A stretch of DNA of 64,000 bases from Sinorhizobium meliloti (GTDB taxonomy: Bacteria > Pseudomonadota > Alphaproteobacteria > Rhizobiales > Rhizobiaceae): positions 838,230 to 902,229 of the forward strand of contig NZ_CP141214.1 in assembly GCF_035610345.1 (NCBI RefSeq). The letters are read 5' to 3'. The translations under genes and the position numbers were made by a program. The first letter of the stretch is position 1. Every line of letters begins with the position of its first letter. The notes under the pieces are model-generated. The model saw nothing but the letters and a program-made list of their open reading frames with translations, did not search any database and was not told the origin of the DNA. Positions 52,904 to 60,994 of this stretch are shown here, one piece after another.

Positions 52904-53716
52904 ATGATATCGAAATTGCTTCGACGCACATTTGTCGCCGCTGCGGTCATCGCGGCGGCAACAGGCTTTGCCACAGCCTCTAAGGCTCAGAGCATTGCGG
53001 ACATTACCAAAAAGGGCACAGTGACTATCGGCGTACTTACCGGCATCCCGCCTTATGATACTGTTGATGCTAGCGGCAACACCGACGGCTTCCTGGCGGA
53101 CATGGCAAGGGATGTTGCGGCAGCGCTGGGCACCAAGCTGCAGCTCGTTCCGGTCAACAATGCTTCGCGCGCGGCGGCACTTGAGTCGGGCCGCGTGGAT
53201 CTGCTGATTGCCCAGATGACCGCAACCCCGGAGCGGGCTAAGACCTTCCTGATGACCAATCCCTATGGCGCCTACGAGATGCGCTTCATCGGTTTGAAGG
53301 ACACCAAGATCGAAAAGGTCGAAGATCTTGCGGGCAAGCGAGTATCTGTGCCTAAAGGTAGCACCCAGGACGTTGCCGTCAGCGGATACGGAATAGATGG
53401 GCTTGAAGTCGTACGCTTCGACGACGATGCGCTAGCGATGCAGGCTTTGATCTCCGGCCAGGTTGATGCAACTGCCGCCGTTGCGACCGTAGCCCAGGAC
53501 ACTATTAAGAAGCGCAATTTGACTGATCTTGAGATCAAGGCCAGTGTCCCGATCTTCACGCTCTACTGGTCGATGGCGGTCCGCAAAGACGCAGCCGAAC
53601 TCCACCAATGGCTCAACAACTTCATTTATTATCAGGAAGTGACCGGCCGCATCAACGAGCTACATAAGAAATGGGTCGGCGTACCGGTTCCCGGTGGAAA
53701 GCTACCGTCTTTCTGA
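52904..53716 (+). CDS. ABC transporter substrate-binding protein, polar amino-acid type
   Basis: A 270-aa periplasmic binding protein of the PAAT (His/Glu/Arg) class. Signal peptide 1-26; the mature lobe starts SIADITKKGTVTIGVLTGIPPYD. Further family segments: ESGRVDLLIAQMTATPERAK and LAGKRVSVPKGSTQD. Start at 52904 follows GGGAGGAATTG. The rest of the operon encodes sugar-type enzymes, so the ligand may be a sugar acid, amino sugar or opine-like conjugate rather than a plain amino acid. Confidence 0.9.
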   Translation: MISKLLRRTFVAAAVIAAATGFATASKAQSIADITKKGTVTIGVLTGIPPYDTVDASGNTDGFLADMARDVAAALGTKLQLVPVNNASRAAALESGRVDLLIAQMTATPERAKTFLMTNPYGAYEMRFIGLKDTKIEKVEDLAGKRVSVPKGSTQDVAVSGYGIDGLEVVRFDDDALAMQALISGQVDATAAVATVAQDTIKKRNLTDLEIKASVPIFTLYWSMAVRKDAAELHQWLNNFIYYQEVTGRINELHKKWVGVPVPGGKLPSF

Positions 53717-53857
53717 TCTGACCTTTTACAGCGTGCGCGCCGCACGCGCAAAGGCATGCGGCGCATCCTTCAAGCTCGGTCTTACGACGAGTTGACCGTT
53801 CGGCCCAAAGTATTGCTCAGGCGACGCGACATTGGGAAATCGGCAAGGACGATTCTT

Positions 53858-54577
53858 ATGGCATATTCAATGGACTTTGCTCCGGTCATCGCCCGGATCC
53901 CTGATCTGGTGTCCGGAGCCATCAACACAGTGGTCCTCTCGGCCGAGGCGATCGCAATCGGCTTAACGATCGGGCTTTGCGTGGCGCTCGCCCGCTTCGG
54001 CGGTCCTGCTTGGTGCCGCTTCATCGGCGCCTGTTATGTCGAGGGGTTTCGAAACACGCCGCTGCTGGTGCAGTTGTTCCTCATCTATTTCGGCCTCCCG
54101 TATGCAGGGGTGAAGCTTAATGCCGACCAGGCGGCGATCTTCGCCGTATCGCTCAATCTCGGTGCATATTCGACCGAGATCTTCCGCGCCGGATTGATGG
54201 CAATCCCGAAGACCCAGATCCAAGCCGGGCTTGCGCTCGGTATGTCGCAGATCCAGGTCATGCGTTACGTGGTGCTGATCCCGGCGCTCAGGATTGTCTA
54301 TCCGGCACTGACTGGTCAACTAACGCTGACGCTTCTAGGAACCTCGATCGTTTCGGCCATTTCCGCCAAGGAACTTACCATGGCCGGCGCGACCATCGAG
54401 TCGCAGAGTTTCCGTAGCCTTGAAACATTTCTTGTTGTCGCGGCGATCTACATCTGCATCACCTTCGCCTTCCGGTTTTTCTACTGGCTGATAGGGCTGT
54501 GGCTCTTCCGGAGAAAAACCCCGACCGGCAGTGCCACAGCCGAGTTGATGCTCAACGTTCAGGAGACCAGGTCATGA
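53858..54577 (+). CDS. PAAT-type ABC permease
   Basis: A 239-aa permease of the HisMQ type with five to six membrane helices and the conserved EAA-like loop (about 145-165, FRAGLMAIPKTQIQAGLALGM at 142-162). FRNTPLLVQLFLIYFGLP near residue 68 is the hallmark of this class. It is 141 bp after the binding-protein gene and overlaps the next permease as ATGA. Start at ATG 53858; the frame extends to 53756 without a ribosome site. Confidence 0.92.
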   Translation: MAYSMDFAPVIARIPDLVSGAINTVVLSAEAIAIGLTIGLCVALARFGGPAWCRFIGACYVEGFRNTPLLVQLFLIYFGLPYAGVKLNADQAAIFAVSLNLGAYSTEIFRAGLMAIPKTQIQAGLALGMSQIQVMRYVVLIPALRIVYPALTGQLTLTLLGTSIVSAISAKELTMAGATIESQSFRSLETFLVVAAIYICITFAFRFFYWLIGLWLFRRKTPTGSATAELMLNVQETRS

Positions 54578-55230
54578 TCCAGTCATTCGGATGGCCAAGT
54601 GTCCAATTCCTGATCCAGGGTCTCTGGTGGACCGTCGGCCTGTCGCTCGTCACCTTCATTTGCGGCGGCGTATTGGGCCTGATCTTCGCGCTCGGTCGGT
54701 CGCTTGGACCTCGGTGGCTGCGGCTGCTGATCGCAGGTTATATCCAGTTGGTGCAGGCGACGCCGCTCCTGATCCTGCTGTTCCTGTCCTTTTACGGTCT
54801 CAGCTTTCTCGGCTTTTTTTTCCCACCCTTTGCGGCCGCGGCAATCTCACTGACCCTCTACACCACCGCGTTTCTAGCGGACATCTGGCGGGGTTGCATC
54901 GAGGCGATCCCGAGGGCCCAATGGGAAGCATCCGACTCGCTGGCGCTCACCGGCGGCCAGACGCTCCGCTACGTGATCCTGCCGCAGGCATTGCGCATCG
55001 CGATTGGCCCAACCGTCGGCTTTATGGTTCAGGTGGTCAAGAACACCTCGGTGACGGCGCTGATCGGCTTCGTCGAACTCACCAGGGCCGGACAGTTGCT
55101 CAACAATATGACCTTCCAGCCCTTCCACGTCTTTCTCACCGTCGCGCTGATGTATTTCGCGCTTTGCTATCCGCTCTCACTGTGGAGCGAGAAATTGAAG
55201 GAGCAAAAAAGTGCAAGCCTTGCGCATTGA
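54574..55230 (+). CDS. PAAT-type ABC permease
   Basis: A 218-aa HisMQ-type permease, partner of the preceding one. VQATPLLILLFLSFYGL and the coupling loop WRGCIEAIPRAQWEASDSLAL (about 108-128) are clear. ATG 54574 overlaps the previous stop; the 3' end overlaps the ATPase gene by 20 bp. Confidence 0.92.
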   Translation: MIQSFGWPSVQFLIQGLWWTVGLSLVTFICGGVLGLIFALGRSLGPRWLRLLIAGYIQLVQATPLLILLFLSFYGLSFLGFFFPPFAAAAISLTLYTTAFLADIWRGCIEAIPRAQWEASDSLALTGGQTLRYVILPQALRIAIGPTVGFMVQVVKNTSVTALIGFVELTRAGQLLNNMTFQPFHVFLTVALMYFALCYPLSLWSEKLKEQKSASLAH

Positions 55231-55942
55231 GAATCTGCAGAAATCGTTCGGTGCCATCAGCGTGCTCAAGGGTGTGGATATGACGGTCAACAACGGCGAG
55301 GTCGTCGCGGTGATCGGTCGTTCCGGCTCCGGCAAGAGCACCATGCTTCGTTGCATCAACGGGCTAGAATCCTTCAACAGCGGCTTAATAGAGGTTGCGG
55401 GACATCGGCTGGATGGCACAACCAAGCGCCTTCGCGATCTGCGCAAGGAAGTGGGGATGGTGTTCCAGAGCTACAATCTTTTTCCGCATCTGACCGTCGC
55501 GGAGAACATCAAGCTGGCACCACGGGTCGTCAAGAATTTGCCGGTCGCCGAGCAGAATGCGCTGGTCCAGGAGGTGCTGACGAAGGTTGGGCTCCGCGAC
55601 AAAGCCGACGCCTACCCGGATTCGCTTTCCGGCGGCCAGCAGCAGCGCGCCGCGATCGCTCGTTCGCTTGCCATGAAGCCGAAGGTGATGCTGTTCGACG
55701 AGGTGACTTCGGCGCTCGACCCGGAGCTGACCGGAGAAGTCCTGAAGACCGTCGCCGAACTAGCGAAAACCGGCATGACCATGGTCCTGGTTACCCACGA
55801 GATGGGATTTGCCAGGCGCGTCGCCAGCCACACTGTGTTTATGCACGAGGGCCGCGCTTGGGAGGTAGGCCCATCCGAGGAGATTTTCACCAATCCCCAG
55901 ACAGCGGAACTCAAAGCCTTCATCGCGTCCGACGTGAAGTGA
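55211..55942 (+). CDS. PAAT-type ABC transporter ATP-binding protein (GlnQ-like)
   Basis: A 243-aa ATPase: Walker A GRSGSGKST (about 37-45), Q-loop VGMVFQSYNLFPH, signature LSGGQQQRAAIARSLAM, Walker B VMLFDEVTSALDPEL, switch His in LVTHEMGFAR. Starts at GTG 55211 after AAGGAGCAAAAAA. It completes the importer. Confidence 0.95.
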   Translation: MQALRIENLQKSFGAISVLKGVDMTVNNGEVVAVIGRSGSGKSTMLRCINGLESFNSGLIEVAGHRLDGTTKRLRDLRKEVGMVFQSYNLFPHLTVAENIKLAPRVVKNLPVAEQNALVQEVLTKVGLRDKADAYPDSLSGGQQQRAAIARSLAMKPKVMLFDEVTSALDPELTGEVLKTVAELAKTGMTMVLVTHEMGFARRVASHTVFMHEGRAWEVGPSEEIFTNPQTAELKAFIASDVK

Positions 55943-55988
55943 TGGGCGTAGCTATCGATCCAAGCACATCTTGCAAAAGGAGAAGACA

Positions 55989-56798
55989 GTGCCAGTCGTA
56001 GAGAATTTGAAACTTGCCGAAAAAATGCGCAAGGGCGAGCCGGTCTTCGGCTCCACCTTCTATACCGGATCGACCACCGCGGTCGAGGTTGCGGGAAATT
56101 GGGGCCTGGATTTCGCCTTCATCGATGCCGAACACACGCCGGTTAATGTCGACGTCCAGATGGAAAAGCTGGTTATGGCGGCACTCCTCTCCGGCATTGC
56201 CCCGCTGGTACGTGTGCGTGGTACCAATGAGTGGGACATTCGCAAGTCGCTGGAAATCGGCGCCACCGGCGTCATCATTCCGCAGGTCAACACCGCGGAA
56301 CAGGCGCGCGCCATCGTTCGCGCCGCAAAATTCCCGCCCTATGGCCGTCGCGGCGGCGATGCGTCCTGCCGTTCGGCCGGGTTTGCCGGCCCCGGTTACC
56401 AGTGGTCGGCTTATATGGAGCGCGAAAACGCCAACAAGCTCGTCATCCCGATGGCGGAAAGCTACGAGTTCTTCGAAAACATCGACGAGATCCTCGAAGT
56501 CGAAGGCATCGACGTCATCAACTTCGGCCCGGCCGACTTTTCCATCTCACGGCGCATCTCCATCGACTATTCGATGTCGCATCCGGAAGTGGACGAAAAG
56601 CTCTCCGAGCTTATCGAAAAATGCCACGCACGCGACATCAAGGTTATGGCGCCCTGTATTCCGCCCGTCGCGGAAAATGTCACCGCCCTGAAGAAGAAGG
56701 GCGTCGATATGATCATCATGGGCAACGACGTGATGTTCCTGAACGAGGGCAACAAGCGCGCCCGCGAGGCGATCGACGCTTCCGCCAAGTCAGCCTGA
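55989..56798 (+). CDS. HpcH/HpaI-family aldolase/citrate lyase-like
   Basis: A 269-aa metal-dependent class II aldolase of the HpaI/2-dehydro-3-deoxyglucarate aldolase type. The family landmarks are DFAFIDAEHTPVNVD (catalytic/metal Glu), LVRVRGTNEWDIRKSLEIGA, and FPPYGRRGGDAS. It would cleave a 2-keto-3-deoxy acid to pyruvate and an aldehyde. GTG 55989 is chosen for AAAAGGAGAAGACA upstream. It is 46 bp after the ATPase gene, in the same operon. Confidence 0.88.
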   Translation: MPVVENLKLAEKMRKGEPVFGSTFYTGSTTAVEVAGNWGLDFAFIDAEHTPVNVDVQMEKLVMAALLSGIAPLVRVRGTNEWDIRKSLEIGATGVIIPQVNTAEQARAIVRAAKFPPYGRRGGDASCRSAGFAGPGYQWSAYMERENANKLVIPMAESYEFFENIDEILEVEGIDVINFGPADFSISRRISIDYSMSHPEVDEKLSELIEKCHARDIKVMAPCIPPVAENVTALKKKGVDMIIMGNDVMFLNEGNKRAREAIDASAKSA

Positions 56799-56819
56799 CA
56801 GATTCAAGGAGAAACTCAC

Positions 56820-57638
56820 ATGTCAGATATTTTCAGCGTCTCCGGCCGTGTGGCGGTCGTCACCGGCGGCCTTGGCCAACTTGGCACACAGTTTTCCAAA
56901 TCGCTGGCCCAGGCGGGTGCAAAGGTGGCGATTTACAGCCGCCGGCCCTTCTCCAGGGAGCAGATTGCCGAGAAATTTCCCGGTCTTGAAGACAATATCC
57001 GTGTTTACGAAGCAAGCGTAACCGACAAGGAGCAGCTCGAAGCTGCCACCAGGCAGCTGATCGCCGATTGGGGCGTGCCGCATATCCTGGTCAACAATGC
57101 TGGCATCGATTCCAAGCCAGACGGTTCCGCGGAACAAAACGCACCTTTCGAGGTCTATCCGCAAAAATACTGGGACGACATTATCGATACGAATCTGACC
57201 GGGGTGATGCTGACCAGCCAGGTTGTCGGCAGTCATATGGCGGCTGAAGGCCGAGGCTCGATCATCAATGTCGGCTCGATCTACGGCATTGTCTCTCCGA
57301 ACCAGGCGCTCTACGCCTATCGTGAAAAGCGCGACGGTGTTCCGTTCATCAAGGCGATTTCCTATGCCGCTTCCAAGTCGGGCCTCGTCAACCTCACCCG
57401 TTATCTCGGCACCTACTGGGCTGAGAAGAAAGTGCGAGTCAATCTAATCTCCTTCGGCGGCGTGAAGACGGCGAGCTTCGATAAGGAGTTCATCGACAAC
57501 TTTCTGGAGCGCGTGCCGATGCGCCGTCAGGCCGAGATCGACGAATATAACGGTGTGATTCGCTTTCTTGCTTCCGATGCCTCGACCTACATGACGGGGT
57601 CCAACGTGGTCGTGGATGGCGGCTTTACTGCCTGGTAG
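56820..57638 (+). CDS. SDR-family oxidoreductase
   Basis: A 272-aa short-chain dehydrogenase. The NAD(P)-binding loop TGGLGQLG (about 15-22; replacing TGxxxGxG in spacing), NNAGID (about 91-96), active-site Ser in INVGSIYG, and YAASKSG with the catalytic Tyr and Lys (YxxxK). It likely oxidises a hydroxyl on the sugar or sugar-acid substrate of this pathway. Ribosome site AAGGAGAAACTCAC. Confidence 0.93.
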   Translation: MSDIFSVSGRVAVVTGGLGQLGTQFSKSLAQAGAKVAIYSRRPFSREQIAEKFPGLEDNIRVYEASVTDKEQLEAATRQLIADWGVPHILVNNAGIDSKPDGSAEQNAPFEVYPQKYWDDIIDTNLTGVMLTSQVVGSHMAAEGRGSIINVGSIYGIVSPNQALYAYREKRDGVPFIKAISYAASKSGLVNLTRYLGTYWAEKKVRVNLISFGGVKTASFDKEFIDNFLERVPMRRQAEIDEYNGVIRFLASDASTYMTGSNVVVDGGFTAW

Positions 57639-57721
57639 GCGGGTCGTTTTTGAGTGTTGGAAGAGACCGATTCATTATATTCCGACAACGTAAGATTGAT
57701 TGGAGTCTGCATGCAAGAAGA

Positions 57722-57759
57722 TTGACAACACTTATACGTGCACATATGACATATGTCAT
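57722..57759 (+). promoter_or_regulatory. Promoter and operator of the FadR-type regulator
   Basis: TTGACA (57722-57727), 17-nt spacer, TATGAC (57745-57750). The perfect palindrome ATGACATATGTCAT (57746-57759) covers the -10. It matches the site upstream of the transporter operon, indicating autoregulation. Confidence 0.65.
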
Positions 57760-57802
57760 GTATGGGTCGCGATTTTTTTGATCGCAAAGTGTGAGGTGCC
57801 CT

Positions 57803-58546
57803 ATGGCGACTAGTCCTATCCCGCAAAGCTTGGACCGCGGCAAGCTGCACATGCATATCGTAGCAGACATCGAAGCGCGAATTCTGTCTGGGGAACTGCA
57901 GGTTGGTGAACGCCTGCCGTCTGAGGCGGAGATCGGCCGCATGTTTGGGGTCAGTACACGCTCCGTCCGCGAGGCTCTTCAAGTCCTTGAGACAAAGGGC
58001 CTCGTGCGGCGCAAGCACGGCGAACGCGCCGAGGTTGTACGGGACGATGTCAGGGAGTTCATGGATTCGCTTGTCGCTTCCGTGGGCGCTCTTTTTGCTA
58101 GGGACGCCGACTATCTCGTACAGGCCATGGACGTCCGCCGAATGATCGAAGTCGACGTAATCGGGCGGCTTGCGGCGGGTGAAAGTGCGCTGGCGTCATC
58201 TGTGATGGCAGCGCTCGACGTTATGCGTCAGTCCGTCACGAACAACGATTTCGCGCGCTTCACAGAAGCCGATGCGGCCTTCCATCGGGCGCTCGTCCAA
58301 TCGTTGGGCAACGAGATTCTGTCTTCTCTGCACGGCAACCTGCACACCCTGATTGCCGGTGTCATCAAGGTGTCGAGTCGGGTGCCCCGCAAAACGTTGA
58401 AGGAGGGTTTTAGCGAGCATGAGCAGATCCTGTCGTTGGTTGCCTCCGGCAATATCGAAGGCGCGCGCGTAGCCATGCGCGAGCATATCATCAACAGTAC
58501 CGCCTATCTGGAACAGGCGATCAGGAAGTCCAAGGGAGTAGAATGA
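57803..58546 (+). CDS. GntR-family regulator, FadR subfamily
   Basis: A 247-aa regulator. The N-terminal winged helix (about 15-80: DIEARILSGELQVGERLPSEAEIGRMFGVSTRSVREALQVL, given in two parts at 23-62) is the GntR type; the all-helical C-terminal FCD domain (about 95-230) has metal-site His residues in DAAFHRAL and HEQIL/REHI. It probably binds a sugar-acid metabolite and represses the flanking genes. It overlaps the next gene as ATGA. Confidence 0.92.
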   Translation: MATSPIPQSLDRGKLHMHIVADIEARILSGELQVGERLPSEAEIGRMFGVSTRSVREALQVLETKGLVRRKHGERAEVVRDDVREFMDSLVASVGALFARDADYLVQAMDVRRMIEVDVIGRLAAGESALASSVMAALDVMRQSVTNNDFARFTEADAAFHRALVQSLGNEILSSLHGNLHTLIAGVIKVSSRVPRKTLKEGFSEHEQILSLVASGNIEGARVAMREHIINSTAYLEQAIRKSKGVE

Positions 58547-59226
58547 GTATGACAGCTTACGATTATGGGATGGTGAACTGGAAGGCGATCGAGCGGCTGT
58601 CTCGCTGGTATTCCGGTGACATCCAGGACGTGATGGACAAATACGGCGCTTACGGCTTCCTAAAGGGCATCTCCCTCTATGGCGTGCTGAAACCCGGACA
58701 GGTCGTTTGCGGCCCAGCCCATACGGTGCGTTACGCTCCAAGCACACGCACCGGCCAGCCGCAAGATATCTATCATGGTGTGATCGACAGTGTCACAAAG
58801 GGCGGCATACTGATGGTTGATTCCTCCTGTGCGGAAGGATCCGGCACCGGCGAACTGATGTCGACCGGTGCCCGGACCCGCGGTGCTGCCGCGACGGTCG
58901 TGCATGGCACCGTGCGAGACCTCGCCGAGGTACGCAAGCTTGACTACCCGCTTTATGCCGGCGGCGTCAGCCCGGTCGGTGTGTCGGGTCGCATGGAACC
59001 GGCCGAAGCGCAGGTCGAGCTCGATATAAACGGTGTGAGGGTACGTCCGGGTGACATAATCTTTGCTGATATCTCCGGCGTTGTGGTCATTCCTCACGAG
59101 CTGGTCGAGAAGATTGCCGATGACGCAGACAAAAACGGCGACGCCGAAGTCGTCTGCCGCCAGCGGATCCTTGCCGGCGAAAGGCTGCGCGACATTTGGC
59201 CCGTGGGTTCTACCGGGCCGGCCTGA
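58543..59226 (+). CDS. RraA-family aldolase-like protein
   Basis: A 227-aa protein of the RraA/4-hydroxy-4-methyl-2-oxoglutarate aldolase family: SGDIQDVMDKYGAYGFL (about 24-40), GAAATVVHGTVRDLAEV with the catalytic Arg/Asp (about 111-127), YAGGVSPVGVSGR and DIIFADISGVVVIPHEL. Catabolic-operon members act as aldolases, decarboxylases or hydratases rather than RNase E inhibitors. ATG overlaps the regulator gene stop. Confidence 0.9.
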   Translation: MSMTAYDYGMVNWKAIERLSRWYSGDIQDVMDKYGAYGFLKGISLYGVLKPGQVVCGPAHTVRYAPSTRTGQPQDIYHGVIDSVTKGGILMVDSSCAEGSGTGELMSTGARTRGAAATVVHGTVRDLAEVRKLDYPLYAGGVSPVGVSGRMEPAEAQVELDINGVRVRPGDIIFADISGVVVIPHELVEKIADDADKNGDAEVVCRQRILAGERLRDIWPVGSTGPA

Positions 59227-59343
59227 CGCTGTCGCAGGCCACCATGGCCCCTTGCGCGAAGTATCTGGCCCACCCGGTCTGATGTTTCGCCGAGGGTCTC
59301 CAGGCGTACCTTTTCGAGGAATCGGTCGTACGGGCAGGAAACA

Positions 59344-60978
59344 ATGACTTCATTCATTGGCATAGACGTCGGTACGGGTAGCGCCCGCGCCGGGATTTTT
59401 GACGAGCACGGCGTGCTGCTTGCAGCCCATTCACGGGCGATCGCCACCGAGAAGCCCAAGGCGGATTTCGTCAATCAATCCTCCCGGGATATCTGGGACG
59501 CGATCTGCGCCTGCGTAAAGAGATCGATGGCGGAGGCTGGTCTGGCCGCTAGTGACATCGTCGGCATCGGCTTCGATGCCACCTGCTCGCTAGTTGTGGT
59601 CGACGACAAGGGCGGCCCTGTCACCGTCAGCCCCGGTGGCGACGACGACTGGAACATCATCGTCTGGATGGATCACCGCGCCATTGGTGACGCCGACGCG
59701 ATCAACGCGCTGAAAAGCCCGGTGCTCGATTATGTCGGCGGCGTCATCTCGCCTGAGATGGAAATGCCGAAACTGCGCTGGCTGAAGCGCGAAATGCCCG
59801 AAAGCTTTACCCGCGCGCGCGCCTTCTTCGATCTGCCCGACTGGCTGGTCCACAAGGCGACGGGCAGTGACATCCGTTCTCTCTGCAGCACCGTGTGCAA
59901 ATGGACCTATCTCGGCCAGAACGGCACGAATGGCGAAGGCTGGGACAAGGTTTTCTTCGACAGCGCCGGGATATCCGAACTCGCAGCGGACAATTTCCGC
60001 GCAATCGGCAACCGGTTTGCAGCCCCGGGTGACCATGTCGGTTCGCTTACAAAAGCGGCAGCAGCCCAACTGGGCCTTTCCCCCGGTACAGCTGTCGCCG
60101 CCAGCCTGATCGACGCCTATTCCGGTGCGCTCGGCACGTTGGGGGTGGATCTCGGCGAGGGGGCGCTCGACGCGCGACTTGCGCTGATCGCCGGTACGTC
60201 CTCCTGCCACGTCACCGTCAGCGAAAAACCGGCCTTCGTGCCAGGCGTCTGGGGCCCCTATTTTTCCGTACTGCTGCCAGGTCTCTGGGCCAACGAGGCC
60301 GGCCAGTCGGCCGCCGGCGCGCTGATCGACCGGGTGATCGAAGGCCATGCCGCCATTCATCAGGCGCGCGAGATTGCGAAGACAGAGGGGATCTCCGTAT
60401 TCACGCTGTTCGATCGTCGCCTCGAAGCGATGGCCCCTGATGGCGAGACCGCAATGCTTACAAAGTCTCGCCATGTGCAACCTGATTTCCATGGCAATCG
60501 TTCTCCGATTGCTGACCCGCTGCGCAAGGGCGGCATGACCGGTCTTTCCCTCGACCGCGGGCTTGACGACCTTGCTCTCGATTATCTCGCTACACTGCAG
60601 GCGCTGGCCTACGGCACCCGCCACATCCTCGAAGAGATGCGCGCCAATAGCATCATCGTCGATACGCTGGTGGTCAGCGGCGGCCTTGCGCAGAACAAGC
60701 TTTTCCTGCGCGAACATGCGGATGCCACGGGCTGCGCCATAGTTGTGCCGGACCAGCGCGAACCGGTTCTGGTCGGCAGCGCCATGCTCGGCGCCGTAGC
60801 CAGCGGCCACTATCCCGATCTGCGGGCCGCCATGCAGGCCATGAGCGGTCCCGGCACCCGTATCGCCACGCGCGGCGGTGATATCGCCGCCTATCACGAC
60901 CGCAAATACCACGTCTTCCGCCGCATGCAGGAAGACTTCATTGCCTATGCCCAGTTGATGGCCGGCACTGATCGTTGA
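59344..60978 (+). CDS. FGGY-family carbohydrate kinase (ribulokinase-like)
   Basis: A 544-aa kinase. The phosphate loop IGIDVGTGSARAGIFD at the start, NQSSRDIWDAI, and the C-terminal FGGY signature region with LVVSGGLAQNKLFLREHADATG are clear; length and the Ala-rich sequence around VIEGHAAIHQARE match the ribulokinase/D-ribulose kinase branch. It would phosphorylate a ketose, most simply the product of the isomerase encoded next. It begins 117 bp after the RraA gene. Confidence 0.93.
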   Translation: MTSFIGIDVGTGSARAGIFDEHGVLLAAHSRAIATEKPKADFVNQSSRDIWDAICACVKRSMAEAGLAASDIVGIGFDATCSLVVVDDKGGPVTVSPGGDDDWNIIVWMDHRAIGDADAINALKSPVLDYVGGVISPEMEMPKLRWLKREMPESFTRARAFFDLPDWLVHKATGSDIRSLCSTVCKWTYLGQNGTNGEGWDKVFFDSAGISELAADNFRAIGNRFAAPGDHVGSLTKAAAAQLGLSPGTAVAASLIDAYSGALGTLGVDLGEGALDARLALIAGTSSCHVTVSEKPAFVPGVWGPYFSVLLPGLWANEAGQSAAGALIDRVIEGHAAIHQAREIAKTEGISVFTLFDRRLEAMAPDGETAMLTKSRHVQPDFHGNRSPIADPLRKGGMTGLSLDRGLDDLALDYLATLQALAYGTRHILEEMRANSIIVDTLVVSGGLAQNKLFLREHADATGCAIVVPDQREPVLVGSAMLGAVASGHYPDLRAAMQAMSGPGTRIATRGGDIAAYHDRKYHVFRRMQEDFIAYAQLMAGTDR

Positions 60979-60994
60979 TTTGAGGATGAGGATC

